Source: Priestia abyssalis (GTDB taxonomy: Bacteria; Bacillota; Bacilli; Bacillales; Bacillaceae_H). From it: a DNA stretch of 64,000 nt. Position numbers and translations under genes: made by a program. Shown here piece by piece: positions 18,195-25,773 of the stretch. The stretch is taken from assembly GCF_002019595.1 (NCBI RefSeq), contig NZ_KV917369.1, forward strand, positions 1,016,417 to 1,080,416, given 5' to 3'. Every line of letters begins with the position of its first letter. Positions within the stretch are counted from its first letter, which is position 1. A model generated the notes under the pieces. That model had not been told where the DNA came from and ran no database searches. It saw nothing but the letters and a program-made list of their open reading frames with translations.

Positions 18195-19607
18195 TTAATT
18201 TGTTTTTGCATTAATATTGTACTTCTTTAGCTTTCGGACGACGGTTGACTGACTTAACCCGAGATATTCAGCCATCTCATAGGTTGTTTTAAATCGTTTA
18301 AAGGCCCGCTTGAGCCAGCGTTTTTCTACTTCTTCTACGGCTTCTTGCAGGGAGGTATGGGTTTCTTCTAGTTCATCTGCTGTCCAGCCGTTTGTCAGTT
18401 TCATGGAATCGTGCTGGATGAAAAACGGAAGGGCATGGGGATAAATCGTTCTCGAATCGGCTGTAATCACGAGCCGTTCCACCATATTCTGCAGCTCACG
18501 AACATTTCCAGGCCACGAATAGCTTGTCAGTTCTTCTACTGTTGCAGCATGGAAAAACGTGTCTGTCTCGTATTTTTCATTGAATTGCTTGAGAAAATAA
18601 TGGGCTAAAATCAAGATGTCTTCTTTACGTTCACGAAGGGGAGGAATCGTGATGGGAATGACGTTTAGTCGATAAAACAGATCTTCCCGGAATGTTCCCT
18701 TTTTTACCATCTCTTCAAGGTTTTGATTGGTAGAAGCAATCAAGCGAAAATCAATATGCTTCGTTTGGACTCCGCCGACTTTTGTAATCTTTTTCTCTTG
18801 CAGGGCTTTAAGAAGCTTTGCTTGGACGGCAAGAGGAAGTTCGCCGATTTCATCCAAAAAAAGCGTCCCTTTGTCGGCCAATTCGATGAGTCCTGCTTTG
18901 CCTTTCTTATTGGCCCCGGTAAAGGAACCGGCTTCATAGCCAAACATTTCGGATTCGAACAACGATTCGGGAATGGCCCCGCAGTTTACTTCGATAAAGC
19001 TTTCATTTTTTCGTTGGCTTCCCTGGTGCAAAGCATGGGCAAAGACATTTTTTCCTACCCCTGACTCACCAAGAAACACGACGGAGGCATCTGACTTGGC
19101 CACCCGTTGGACAAGCTGCCATATTTGCCGGGTTGCTTTACTTTTAATGACAAACTCATCGACATCATGATCTTTTTCGCGGAGCTCTTGAATTTCAATT
19201 TGGTATCGCTCCATTTGCGCCTGCAGCTCTTCATAATCTTCTTTTAAATGCTGAATTTCCGTTAAATCATGCGAAAAACTGATGACACGAATGATAGAGC
19301 CGGATTCATCAAATACCGGAAGTCCCGTTGCCATCACCATCCGGCCTGCAGGAGTCCGCTGCATGACCTGCATTTCTTTTCGTTCCTTTAACACCATCTT
19401 TGTAATGGACGGAGAAAAGATAGACTCCGCTTCCAGTTCGTCTACTGACTTACCGATTAACTCAGAAGCCTCTTTTCCATAAACGGATTCACAGTTCGGG
19501 CTTACCCTCAACACGGTTCCCTCTCCATCTGTCACGACAATATTATCCTTTGAAGCTTTTAAAATCGCATCCATTTCCATTTCTAAAAAATCGTATCGGG
19601 TTTTCAT
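18195..19607 (-). CDS. Sigma-54-dependent activator (PAS-AAA-HTH)
   Basis: A 470-residue enhancer-binding protein. A PAS domain (residues about 10-118) is followed by a coiled coil (120-147), an AAA+ domain with Walker A GESGVGKN (180-187), the sigma-54 contact loop GSFTGA (227-232, a Ser variant of GAFTGA) and Walker B GTLFLDEIGELP, and a C-terminal helix-turn-helix (MAEYLGLSQSTVVRKLKK). It resembles RocR-type activators of Bacillus. It lies upstream of two sigma-54 promoter copies and is the obvious activator of the ureohydrolase operon. Confidence 0.92.
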   Translation of the reverse strand: MKTRYDFLEMEMDAILKASKDNIVVTDGEGTVLRVSPNCESVYGKEASELIGKSVDELEAESIFSPSITKMVLKERKEMQVMQRTPAGRMVMATGLPVFDESGSIIRVISFSHDLTEIQHLKEDYEELQAQMERYQIEIQELREKDHDVDEFVIKSKATRQIWQLVQRVAKSDASVVFLGESGVGKNVFAHALHQGSQRKNESFIEVNCGAIPESLFESEMFGYEAGSFTGANKKGKAGLIELADKGTLFLDEIGELPLAVQAKLLKALQEKKITKVGGVQTKHIDFRLIASTNQNLEEMVKKGTFREDLFYRLNVIPITIPPLRERKEDILILAHYFLKQFNEKYETDTFFHAATVEELTSYSWPGNVRELQNMVERLVITADSRTIYPHALPFFIQHDSMKLTNGWTADELEETHTSLQEAVEEVEKRWLKRAFKRFKTTYEMAEYLGLSQSTVVRKLKKYNINAKTN

Positions 19608-19687
19608 GCCATTCCTCCGTTGATAGTTGTCGAAATTATCATAATTTTATCATATATTCGGTGGGCCATGATTGCAAAAATACACAG

Positions 19688-19740
19688 TAAAAAAACAGCC
19701 AATGCTTGAAAAAGCGCTTGGCTGTTTGTGTTTTTTTTTT
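19688..19740. terminator. Bidirectional terminator between MFS and activator genes
   Basis: AAACAGCCAA pairs with TTGGCTGTTT; T-runs follow on both strands. On the minus strand it ends the MFS transcript. Confidence 0.75.
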
Positions 19741-19850
19741 GATTTATTTAGAGATTAAACTCTATCTTCGATGTCTCTACAAGAAGGGGAGTGTATCTAT
19801 TTATTAGTTATATTAAACGGCTTCATACATTTTTCAAAAAGCATTTTTGC

Positions 19851-21140
19851 TTATGCGTTTACCTTTTGTGCAGGCAGGGGAGTTAAGTGAAGCTCAGTCG
19901 ATTCTTTCTTAATCGTGAATACATAAGCACCTAAACCTAAAATGGCCGCGAAAATCAACATGGCGATGGAGGTACTGAAGTCTCCGCCTGATAAGTCGCG
20001 AAGCCAACCCATAATATAGCTTGAAAAACCGCCCATAATATTGGTGAATCCCATCAAGCCAGCTGCCCGTCCCGCTGTTTCCGGTGTGGAGTATTTGATG
20101 ATGAGCATATTGCTCAGATGGAATACACCGCCTTGACATCCCATGGCAAGACCCATGCAAACGCCTGCTGCAACTGGGTTTGGTGCGAATACCGCAATTG
20201 TCAAAAGCACGGCTGTCATGGCAAATAAAATCGTCGCCATTAAGCTTGGACGTCTCGTTTTGTCCGCCAGAATACCACATGTCACAACAAACCCAAGCGC
20301 AAATAACCAGGAAAGGGACGTAATGCTTGTCATGCCTTCCCGTTCAAATCCTTTTGCTTCCATCAAATACGTTGGGAGCCAAATGCTGATCCCGAAGAAG
20401 AGGAACGAACAGACAAGCATGCCGAACCAAACAATCCAGAAACGGTAATCTTGCGCAAAGCTTTTATTCTCGGCCGATTTTACTTCTTTTTCTTCATCAT
20501 CCTCCTGACGAATAAAGGCAAGTTCCTCTTGACTGACCCCTGGATGCTCTTCCGGTGTATTTCTTGTCAGGAAGATAAACATCGGGATATTAATAAACAA
20601 GTTGAACGCGGCGAGCATAAAGAAAGCCGCCTGCCAGTGAAGAGCCGAGATAACGAGGACCAATACAATAGCGCCAAGCGCCGGTCCCAAATAGTTTCCT
20701 GTGAGCCATGATGCCTGGGCTCGTCCCAGTTCACGTCTATTAAACCAGGCCGAAATGAACTTACCGGAGACTGGAATCATCATTCCTTCACCAAAGCCGA
20801 GAATGATCCGGCTTACTAAAAACATTTCATATGAAGTGGCAAGACCTGAGGAAATCATGGTAAGCGTCCAAACGCATAATCCGGCAATGGCCGTTTTGCG
20901 TGCTCCCAGTTTGTCGATGATAAAGCCCCAAAACAGATTGGATATCCCATAAGCGATCGTAAATACGAACGAAAGAAGGCCGATTTTCGCATTTTTGTCT
21001 TCACCTGTCATGCCGAGCGCATTCAAAAATTCCGGGTCTGTTTGAATGACAGAGATACCAACCTTATCAATTTGTCCAAAGAACCAAAAGAAAAAAATCG
21101 GTACCGCGATATATAACCATCTTTTTTGCCTCTGCAGCAT
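19851..21140 (-). CDS. MFS transporter (anion:cation symporter type)
   Basis: A 429-residue, 12-segment MFS protein. The N-terminus (WLYIAVPIFFFWFFGQIDKVGISVI) and the loop FWGFIIDKLGARKTA are typical of the ACS branch, which imports organic acids such as hexuronates or aromatic carboxylates. It is transcribed divergently from the aromatic-type cluster beginning at 21736, and a copy of the shared palindromic operator lies in its promoter region, so it is the likely importer for that pathway. Confidence 0.88.
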   Translation of the reverse strand: MLQRQKRWLYIAVPIFFFWFFGQIDKVGISVIQTDPEFLNALGMTGEDKNAKIGLLSFVFTIAYGISNLFWGFIIDKLGARKTAIAGLCVWTLTMISSGLATSYEMFLVSRIILGFGEGMMIPVSGKFISAWFNRRELGRAQASWLTGNYLGPALGAIVLVLVISALHWQAAFFMLAAFNLFINIPMFIFLTRNTPEEHPGVSQEELAFIRQEDDEEKEVKSAENKSFAQDYRFWIVWFGMLVCSFLFFGISIWLPTYLMEAKGFEREGMTSITSLSWLFALGFVVTCGILADKTRRPSLMATILFAMTAVLLTIAVFAPNPVAAGVCMGLAMGCQGGVFHLSNMLIIKYSTPETAGRAAGLMGFTNIMGGFSSYIMGWLRDLSGGDFSTSIAMLIFAAILGLGAYVFTIKKESTELHLTPLPAQKVNA

Positions 21141-21168
21141 ATTATCCTCTCCCCTTTTTAACTAGTAA

Positions 21169-21182
21169 GTAAAACGCTTACA
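21169..21182. promoter_or_regulatory. Weak cre-like site upstream of MFS gene
   Basis: On the minus strand TGTAAGCGTTTTAC fits the cre consensus at 12 of 14 positions and lies about 30 bases before the MFS start. Confidence 0.3.
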
Positions 21183-21299
21183 TTAGAATAGAAAGTGTAT
21201 GAATCTACGTGTTTTGATCGATCATGATCATTCCTGAAAAGGCCTAGTTTCAGCTCCGAACGAATTTCGCCAGGAATCCCTCCTTTTTTAAATTCTTTT

Positions 21300-21320
21300 T
21301 TGTTTTACATACAAAACGAT
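21300..21320. promoter_or_regulatory. Palindromic operator 1 (putative IclR site)
   Basis: TTGTTTTACATACAAAACGA is a variant of the palindrome found at 21626 and 23901. It lies downstream of a possible minus-strand promoter (TTGACA at 21375-21380, 17 bases, TATCGT at 21352-21357) for the MFS gene. Confidence 0.5.
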
Positions 21321-21351
21321 GTTTCTATTTTTAAAACTAAAAGCTCTTTTT

Positions 21352-21380
21352 ACGATAAAATATTAAGAATTGTTTGTCAA
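21352..21380 (-). promoter_or_regulatory. Possible sigma-A promoter of MFS gene
   Basis: TTGACA, a 17-base spacer and TATCGT on the minus strand. The -35 is perfect and the -10 weak. Confidence 0.45.
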
Positions 21381-21582
21381 TTGTATATTTCGTCATTTTC
21401 CAATAAAAATTTTTATCTGAGCGCTTTTATTGAAAAGGGGAACATCTCATTATGACATAAAAATGCGTGAAAATAGGTGTTTTTCATGATTTTTCGAGTG
21501 GGAAATACAGGCATGCCTATAAAATGGAAAAATAGCTCCTCTTTGTAAGCGGGCCATTGTGAACAGTACATCGCCGATTGTA

Positions 21583-21611
21583 TTGACATCAAATTCAGAA
21601 AAATCTATAAT
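21583..21611 (+). promoter_or_regulatory. Consensus sigma-A promoter of the hydrolase-IclR unit
   Basis: TTGACA, 17 bases, TATAAT: a perfect match to the housekeeping consensus, with the palindrome at 21626 placed over the start of transcription. Confidence 0.85.
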
Positions 21612-21625
21612 TTATTTAAATAAAC

Positions 21626-21647
21626 ATTGTTTTGTATATAAAACGAT
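21626..21647. promoter_or_regulatory. Palindromic operator 2 (putative IclR site)
   Basis: ATTGTTTT-GTATAT-AAAACGAT, an 8-base inverted repeat with one mismatch around a six-base centre, 15 bases after the -10 box. This position suits repression by blocking RNA polymerase. Confidence 0.6.
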
Positions 21648-21735
21648 AATTGGTGATTTCATGATTGATTTACATCATGAAGGCATGTTTTTTTATGTTC
21701 ATTAGAAGAAAAAATGAGATTGTGAGGTTTAAAGT

Positions 21736-22542
21736 ATGCCAATTAGTCAATTAGCTCAACACTCCATTCATTATCGTGAAGCTGGAGAAGGAAAAGCGCT
21801 CATTATCTTACACGGGTTGGGAAACAACTCTCAGTCATGGGCGCATCAGCTCAATCAGCTGAAGGAACAATTCCGGGTCATTGCTTGGGACGCACCAGGA
21901 TATGGTGACAGTTCCGATCCAAAAGAAGAATTTCAACACTTTTCCCAGTTTGCCGATGTGTTGAAAGAATTCTTGGAAAGTCTCGGTCTTCAATCCGTCT
22001 ATCTGCTCGGGCATTCCATGGGATCGGCGATTGCGCTCGATTTTACGAGCCGCTTTCCAGATATGGTCGATGCACTCATTATCTCGGATGCGACAAGGGG
22101 CGCAGCTGGCGTAAGCCCGGAAGAAAATGAGCGAAAGCTTCAAAATAGACTGAACGCCATCGACACGATGCACCCATCAGAGCTGGCGAAAAAAAGAGCG
22201 AAAGCATTGCTGGCACCCAATGCGCCGGCAGCGGTCGTGAAAGAAGCGGAACGCATTATGTCGCAAGTGCGTCCGCCGGGTTATCGGTCTGTTTCTTATT
22301 CGTTATCCAACTTAAATCAAATGGATCTTCTTTCATCCATATCCGTTCCGACACTTGTCATGTGCGGGGAACTGGATGGGGTCACGCCGGTGAGCGAATC
22401 GAAAGTCTTTTACGAGTCGATTCCGCAGTCGGAGCTGGCAATCGTTCCGAATACGGGGCATTTATGCTATCAAGAAGACCCGGAGACGTTCAATCAATTC
22501 GTGACGGCGTTTTTACAAAAGCAGCAAGTGGGACAAAAATAA
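21736..22542 (+). CDS. Alpha/beta-fold hydrolase
   Basis: A 268-residue hydrolase with the oxyanion segment LHGLGNNSQSW, nucleophile Ser94 in GHSMGS, an acid in CGELDGVTP (about residue 220) and His in NTGHLCYQEDP (about residue 247). The family includes meta-cleavage C-C hydrolases and enol-lactone hydrolases, which fits an extradiol pathway. The first gene after a consensus promoter and operator, it is followed by the IclR regulator. The exact substrate is not visible. Confidence 0.87.
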   Translation: MPISQLAQHSIHYREAGEGKALIILHGLGNNSQSWAHQLNQLKEQFRVIAWDAPGYGDSSDPKEEFQHFSQFADVLKEFLESLGLQSVYLLGHSMGSAIALDFTSRFPDMVDALIISDATRGAAGVSPEENERKLQNRLNAIDTMHPSELAKKRAKALLAPNAPAAVVKEAERIMSQVRPPGYRSVSYSLSNLNQMDLLSSISVPTLVMCGELDGVTPVSESKVFYESIPQSELAIVPNTGHLCYQEDPETFNQFVTAFLQKQQVGQK

Positions 22543-22732
22543 AGGATTATTCTTATTTAGAGTCAAATTAAATGGGGGATGGGCAGGTCCATGAAGGAAT
22601 GCTGTTGGGCTTGACTTCCCCTTTTTTTTAATTTACGGTAGAAACAGAATTGAACGACGGAGCCCTCTTTCTCTGCATGTTTTTTGGCAGTGCAGGAAAA
22701 GTGGGAGAATAAATCGCGGGAGGATTATGTGG

Positions 22733-23548
22733 ATGGCAAGCGAAGAGAAAGAAAAGTATAGTGCCAATTCATTAGTACGAGGGTTGGAAATCATCAAGCT
22801 TTTTAATGAAGAGCAGCCAAGCTTGTCGCTTTCAGAAATAGCCAAACAGCTGGGCGTAAGCAGAACGGTTCCATATCGTTTATTATTTACCCTTCAAAAT
22901 ATGGGGTACCTGTCACAGGATGAACATACAAAACGTTACAATTTAACACCAAAAGTGCTGGAATTGGGCTTCAGTTATTTAAACAGTTTGAAGTTCCCAG
23001 AAATTGCCCAGCCTTATATGGAATCATTGCGTGATGAAATCGGGGCCTCTTGTCATTTATCCATTTTGGATGGACACGAAGTGGTCTATGTAGGAAGTGC
23101 GCCGATCAGGGGGGTATCTGCCGTCAATGTAAACATCGGCTTGAGGCTCCCGGCTCATGCGACAGCGAATGGTAAATTGCTGCTCGCCTACCAGCCGAAG
23201 GACAGGTTGACGCAAATGTTTCATGTCTCCAACCTGACTCCTTATACAGATAAGACGCTTACGACACCTGGTGAGTTTCAGCAGCAGCTGGAAACAATTC
23301 GCCAAAATGGCTATTCGATGACAAGTGGAGAATTCCATCCGGGCATCTCTTCTGTGGCAGCACCGATTTTTGGCCGGACGGGTGAAGTGGTGGCGGCTTT
23401 GAATATTGTTGCGACAGAATCGGCTTACAAGGAAGAGTTTATGGTTAAAATCGCCTTGCCGAAATTATTGCAATTGTCCCAATTGCTTTCGAATTATATG
23501 GGTTACAGCGGCCGGATTCCAAGTGCAGCCAGTCGAACGGACATCTGA
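22733..23548 (+). CDS. IclR-family transcriptional regulator
   Basis: About 271 residues: N-terminal winged helix-turn-helix (LVRGLEIIKLFNEE, LSEIAKQLGVSRTVPYRLL) and a C-terminal IclR effector domain (LRDEIGASCHLSILDG, LPAHATANGKLLLA, GISSVAAPIFG). GGGAGG lies nine bases before the ATG at 22733; the in-frame ATG at 22727 is too close. IclR proteins of this type commonly control aromatic catabolism. The three related palindromes at 21300, 21626 and 23901 are the best candidates for its sites. Confidence 0.92.
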   Translation: MASEEKEKYSANSLVRGLEIIKLFNEEQPSLSLSEIAKQLGVSRTVPYRLLFTLQNMGYLSQDEHTKRYNLTPKVLELGFSYLNSLKFPEIAQPYMESLRDEIGASCHLSILDGHEVVYVGSAPIRGVSAVNVNIGLRLPAHATANGKLLLAYQPKDRLTQMFHVSNLTPYTDKTLTTPGEFQQQLETIRQNGYSMTSGEFHPGISSVAAPIFGRTGEVVAALNIVATESAYKEEFMVKIALPKLLQLSQLLSNYMGYSGRIPSAASRTDI

Positions 23549-23586
23549 GAAACAGCAGTGTCCATTTATCTAAAATCATGATTTTT

Positions 23587-23629
23587 TAAAAGTGTGGATT
23601 CCTATCTTTAAGGGGATCCACACTTTTTT
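23587..23629 (+). terminator. Rho-independent terminator after IclR gene
   Basis: AAAGTGTGGAT pairs with ATCCACACTTT and is followed by TTTTG. Confidence 0.75.
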
Positions 23630-23646
23630 GTCGTTTATCCCGCATT

Positions 23647-23745
23647 AACGGGCAGTAAGACCCCCACTTCAAAGCTTAGAGTGATCGAGAAGTTTAAGTG
23701 GGGGATGAGGGAAAACCTCCACTGATGGAAGTTTCTTTTATTCAG
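23647..23745. repeat. Structured non-coding element, possible IS200/IS605-end relic
   Basis: CCCCCACTT (about 23661) pairs with AAGTGGGGG (about 23695), followed by GGGAAAACCTCCACTGATGG. The stem plus conserved-looking tail resembles elements I associate with right ends of IS200/IS605-type transposons in Bacillaceae, but I cannot confirm this without a search. No gene overlaps it. Confidence 0.3.
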
Positions 23746-23856
23746 TCCTTGGCAGCGGCGGTTTTGGGGATGGATGGTTTGTTTCAAGGATAAGAAGAGA
23801 ATTTACTCTGAAATGTTTTAAATGGAAAACACTTTTAAATATTCTGAAAACAATTG

Positions 23857-23885
23857 TTGACATCAAACCAAATCCATCTTAGAAT
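23857..23885 (+). promoter_or_regulatory. Sigma-A promoter of cupin gene
   Basis: TTGACA, 17 bases, TAGAAT. Like the promoter at 21583 it shares the extended block TTGACATCAAA and has the palindrome just downstream. Confidence 0.8.
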
Positions 23886-23900
23886 TGGTTTATAAGTAAA

Positions 23901-23926
23901 ACATTGTTTTGTATATAAAACAATGT
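23901..23926. promoter_or_regulatory. Palindromic operator 3 (putative IclR site)
   Basis: The arms ACATTGTTTT and AAAACAATGT are perfect complements around GTATAT. This is the best-conserved of the three operator copies and sits over the expected transcription start. Confidence 0.65.
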
Positions 23927-23965
23927 GAGTTTTAAGCACAACCAAATAAGGGGAGGATTTTGATT

Positions 23966-24499
23966 ATGACAAAAGAAACTTTTTCCGTTAAAGAATTTGA
24001 GAAAAAATATGTAGCTCGCTTGGAAGATCGCACACTTGATTGGAATGTTTTGAAGTTCCAGGAGGAAATTGATCCGGCTTATAGACGTGCACAAATGCGT
24101 TATATAGGACGTGGTGCTACTGCGAATAATGATTCAAATGTCATCGCAGCGGAGCATTTTACATTAAGTACGATGGTGCTTCCTCCAGGATGCATCGGAC
24201 CATTGCATCTCCACGATGATGTAGAAGAAGTATTTTTCATCCTTGAAGGAGAAGTGACCGCATTGATTCAGGAAGACAGCCACAGTGAAGTTCATGAAAT
24301 TAAGCTGAAGGCAAGAGATTGCATCAGCAGCCCTCCAGGAGTGTACCGCGGAATTAGAAATGACGGAAAAGAAGAAGCGCGCATGCTCGTCATGCTTGGA
24401 GCGGTGAAGCCGAACTTACCAACATACCCGGAAGGAAGCGCTCTTGAAGAATTGCGTAAACAGCGCGCCAAAGAAAGAGAAGCCATCATCAAAGGCTAA
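23966..24499 (+). CDS. Cupin-domain protein
   Basis: A 177-residue single-domain cupin. The two metal-binding motifs are visible: GPLHLHDDVEEVFFILEGEV and, less canonical, DCISSPPGVYRGIRN. GGGGAGG lies eight bases before the ATG at 23966; a TTG at 23960 is in frame but less likely. It is the first gene behind operator 3 and precedes the extradiol dioxygenase-like gene. It could be a small dioxygenase or isomerase of the pathway, or a sensor; the sequence does not decide. Confidence 0.85.
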   Translation: MTKETFSVKEFEKKYVARLEDRTLDWNVLKFQEEIDPAYRRAQMRYIGRGATANNDSNVIAAEHFTLSTMVLPPGCIGPLHLHDDVEEVFFILEGEVTALIQEDSHSEVHEIKLKARDCISSPPGVYRGIRNDGKEEARMLVMLGAVKPNLPTYPEGSALEELRKQRAKEREAIIKG

Positions 24500-24502
24500 C
24501 TA

Positions 24503-24643
24503 TATGGATTGATTTAGAAAATGGGACATGACCAAAGAGCGGCCATGCCCCATTTTCTAGACCTAAGCGGATGACACCCCCCTTGCGGGGTTGGCGTCAT
24601 CCGCATAGGTGAACCCTTGAGGGCGGATTCAAGTTGTTTGGAT
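24503..24643. repeat. Two-hairpin dispersed repeat, copy R1
   Basis: Hairpin 1 pairs AGAAAATGGGACATGACC with GGCCATGCCCCATTTTCT (16 of 18 pairs) around the loop AAAGAGC. Hairpin 2 begins CCTAAGCGGATGAC and ends GTCATCCGCATAGG. The flanks GATTGATTT and AAGTTGTTTGGAT recur in copy R2 at 60766. It lies between the cupin and dioxygenase genes. Confidence 0.8.
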
Positions 24644-24766
24644 AATCAATTGTGAATACGTTTTGATGGAATAAAGATTTGTTGATTTATAAAGTGGGAT
24701 TTATTCATAGAAGAATAGCTTCATGATGAAGAATCATAAAGTATCTATTTCGATTAGGGGAAGGAA

Positions 24767-24780
24767 TGAAAGCGTTATCT
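24767..24780. promoter_or_regulatory. cre-like site (CcpA) upstream of dioxygenase operon
   Basis: TGAAAGCGTTATCT matches the cre consensus at 13 of 14 positions and lies about 40 bases before the start at 24819, a position suited to catabolite repression. Confidence 0.5.
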
Positions 24781-24818
24781 ATTGAGAGGGATAGCGATTG
24801 AATGGGAGGGATAGAAAG

Positions 24819-25739
24819 ATGCTTGGCATTACTCATTTACGTCATATTAGTTTGATCACTCCAAAATTTGATGAACAAGCGGGATTTTATGAAAAGGTTT
24901 GGGGGCTGGATCGAGTGGATGCACCTGAAGAAGATGTGGTTTATTTTCGCGGTGCCGGACCGGAACATCATATTTTAAGCCTTCATAAAGGGGAAAAGCG
25001 CGGTTTGCACCATATCTCATTCGGAATGGTCGATAAGCATGCAGTGGATCGGGCCGCTGACATCTTGCAGTCAAAAGGAGTACGGATTATCCAGCCGCCA
25101 GGTTATCTGGATGAAGCGGGAGCGGGGTATGGACTTCGATTTGTGGATCCGGAAAATCGCGTGATTGAGCTTTCAGCTTGGGTGGAGGTTCACACATCGA
25201 TTTGGAACAAGAAAAACGTCGATCCCGTGAAATTGAATCATGTGGTCATGAACACAAAAGATTTGGATATGATCGTCGAGTTTTATACAGATGTACTGGG
25301 TTTTAAAGTAACGGATTGGAGCGAACACCAAATGGCGTTTTTAAGGTGTAATCGGAAACATCATTCCATCGCCTTCAACCAAGATCAACACGCATCCGTT
25401 AACCATATTGCTTATGAGGTAGATTCAGTCGATGAACTTATGCGCGGCATAGGCAATGTTCGAAAAGCGGGGCTGCAGGAGCTGTGGGGACCTGGACGAC
25501 ATGGACCAGGAAATAATATTTTCTGTTATTTTCAAGACCTTGGAGGCTTTGTCATGGAGTATACATGCTATCTCGAAACGATCGAGGATGAGGCCGAGTG
25601 GAGAGCGCGTGTATGGAAACGGGTGCCGCATTTAATGGATCAATGGGGAATTGCAGGACCACCGAAGCCTGAGGCTCGTAAAGCGATGGGCGGAGATCCG
25701 GACCCGGGCTGGGTAAGTGAAGCGGTTGATGTTCGGTAA
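24819..25739 (+). CDS. Type I extradiol dioxygenase-like VOC protein
   Basis: A 306-residue protein of two VOC repeats. The C-terminal repeat keeps the 2-His-1-carboxylate iron ligands of extradiol ring-cleavage dioxygenases: His141 (LNHVVMN), His196 (VNHIAYEV) and Glu247 (VMEYTC). GGGAGGG lies eight bases before the ATG; an upstream TTG at 24798 is less likely. It heads a run of nine closely spaced codirectional genes. It would cleave the catechol made by the dioxygenase and dihydrodiol dehydrogenase further down; the substrate is inferred only in general terms. Confidence 0.85.
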   Translation: MLGITHLRHISLITPKFDEQAGFYEKVWGLDRVDAPEEDVVYFRGAGPEHHILSLHKGEKRGLHHISFGMVDKHAVDRAADILQSKGVRIIQPPGYLDEAGAGYGLRFVDPENRVIELSAWVEVHTSIWNKKNVDPVKLNHVVMNTKDLDMIVEFYTDVLGFKVTDWSEHQMAFLRCNRKHHSIAFNQDQHASVNHIAYEVDSVDELMRGIGNVRKAGLQELWGPGRHGPGNNIFCYFQDLGGFVMEYTCYLETIEDEAEWRARVWKRVPHLMDQWGIAGPPKPEARKAMGGDPDPGWVSEAVDVR

Positions 25740-25773
25740 GGCATGAAAATAAAAATTGAAAAGGGGTGACGAG

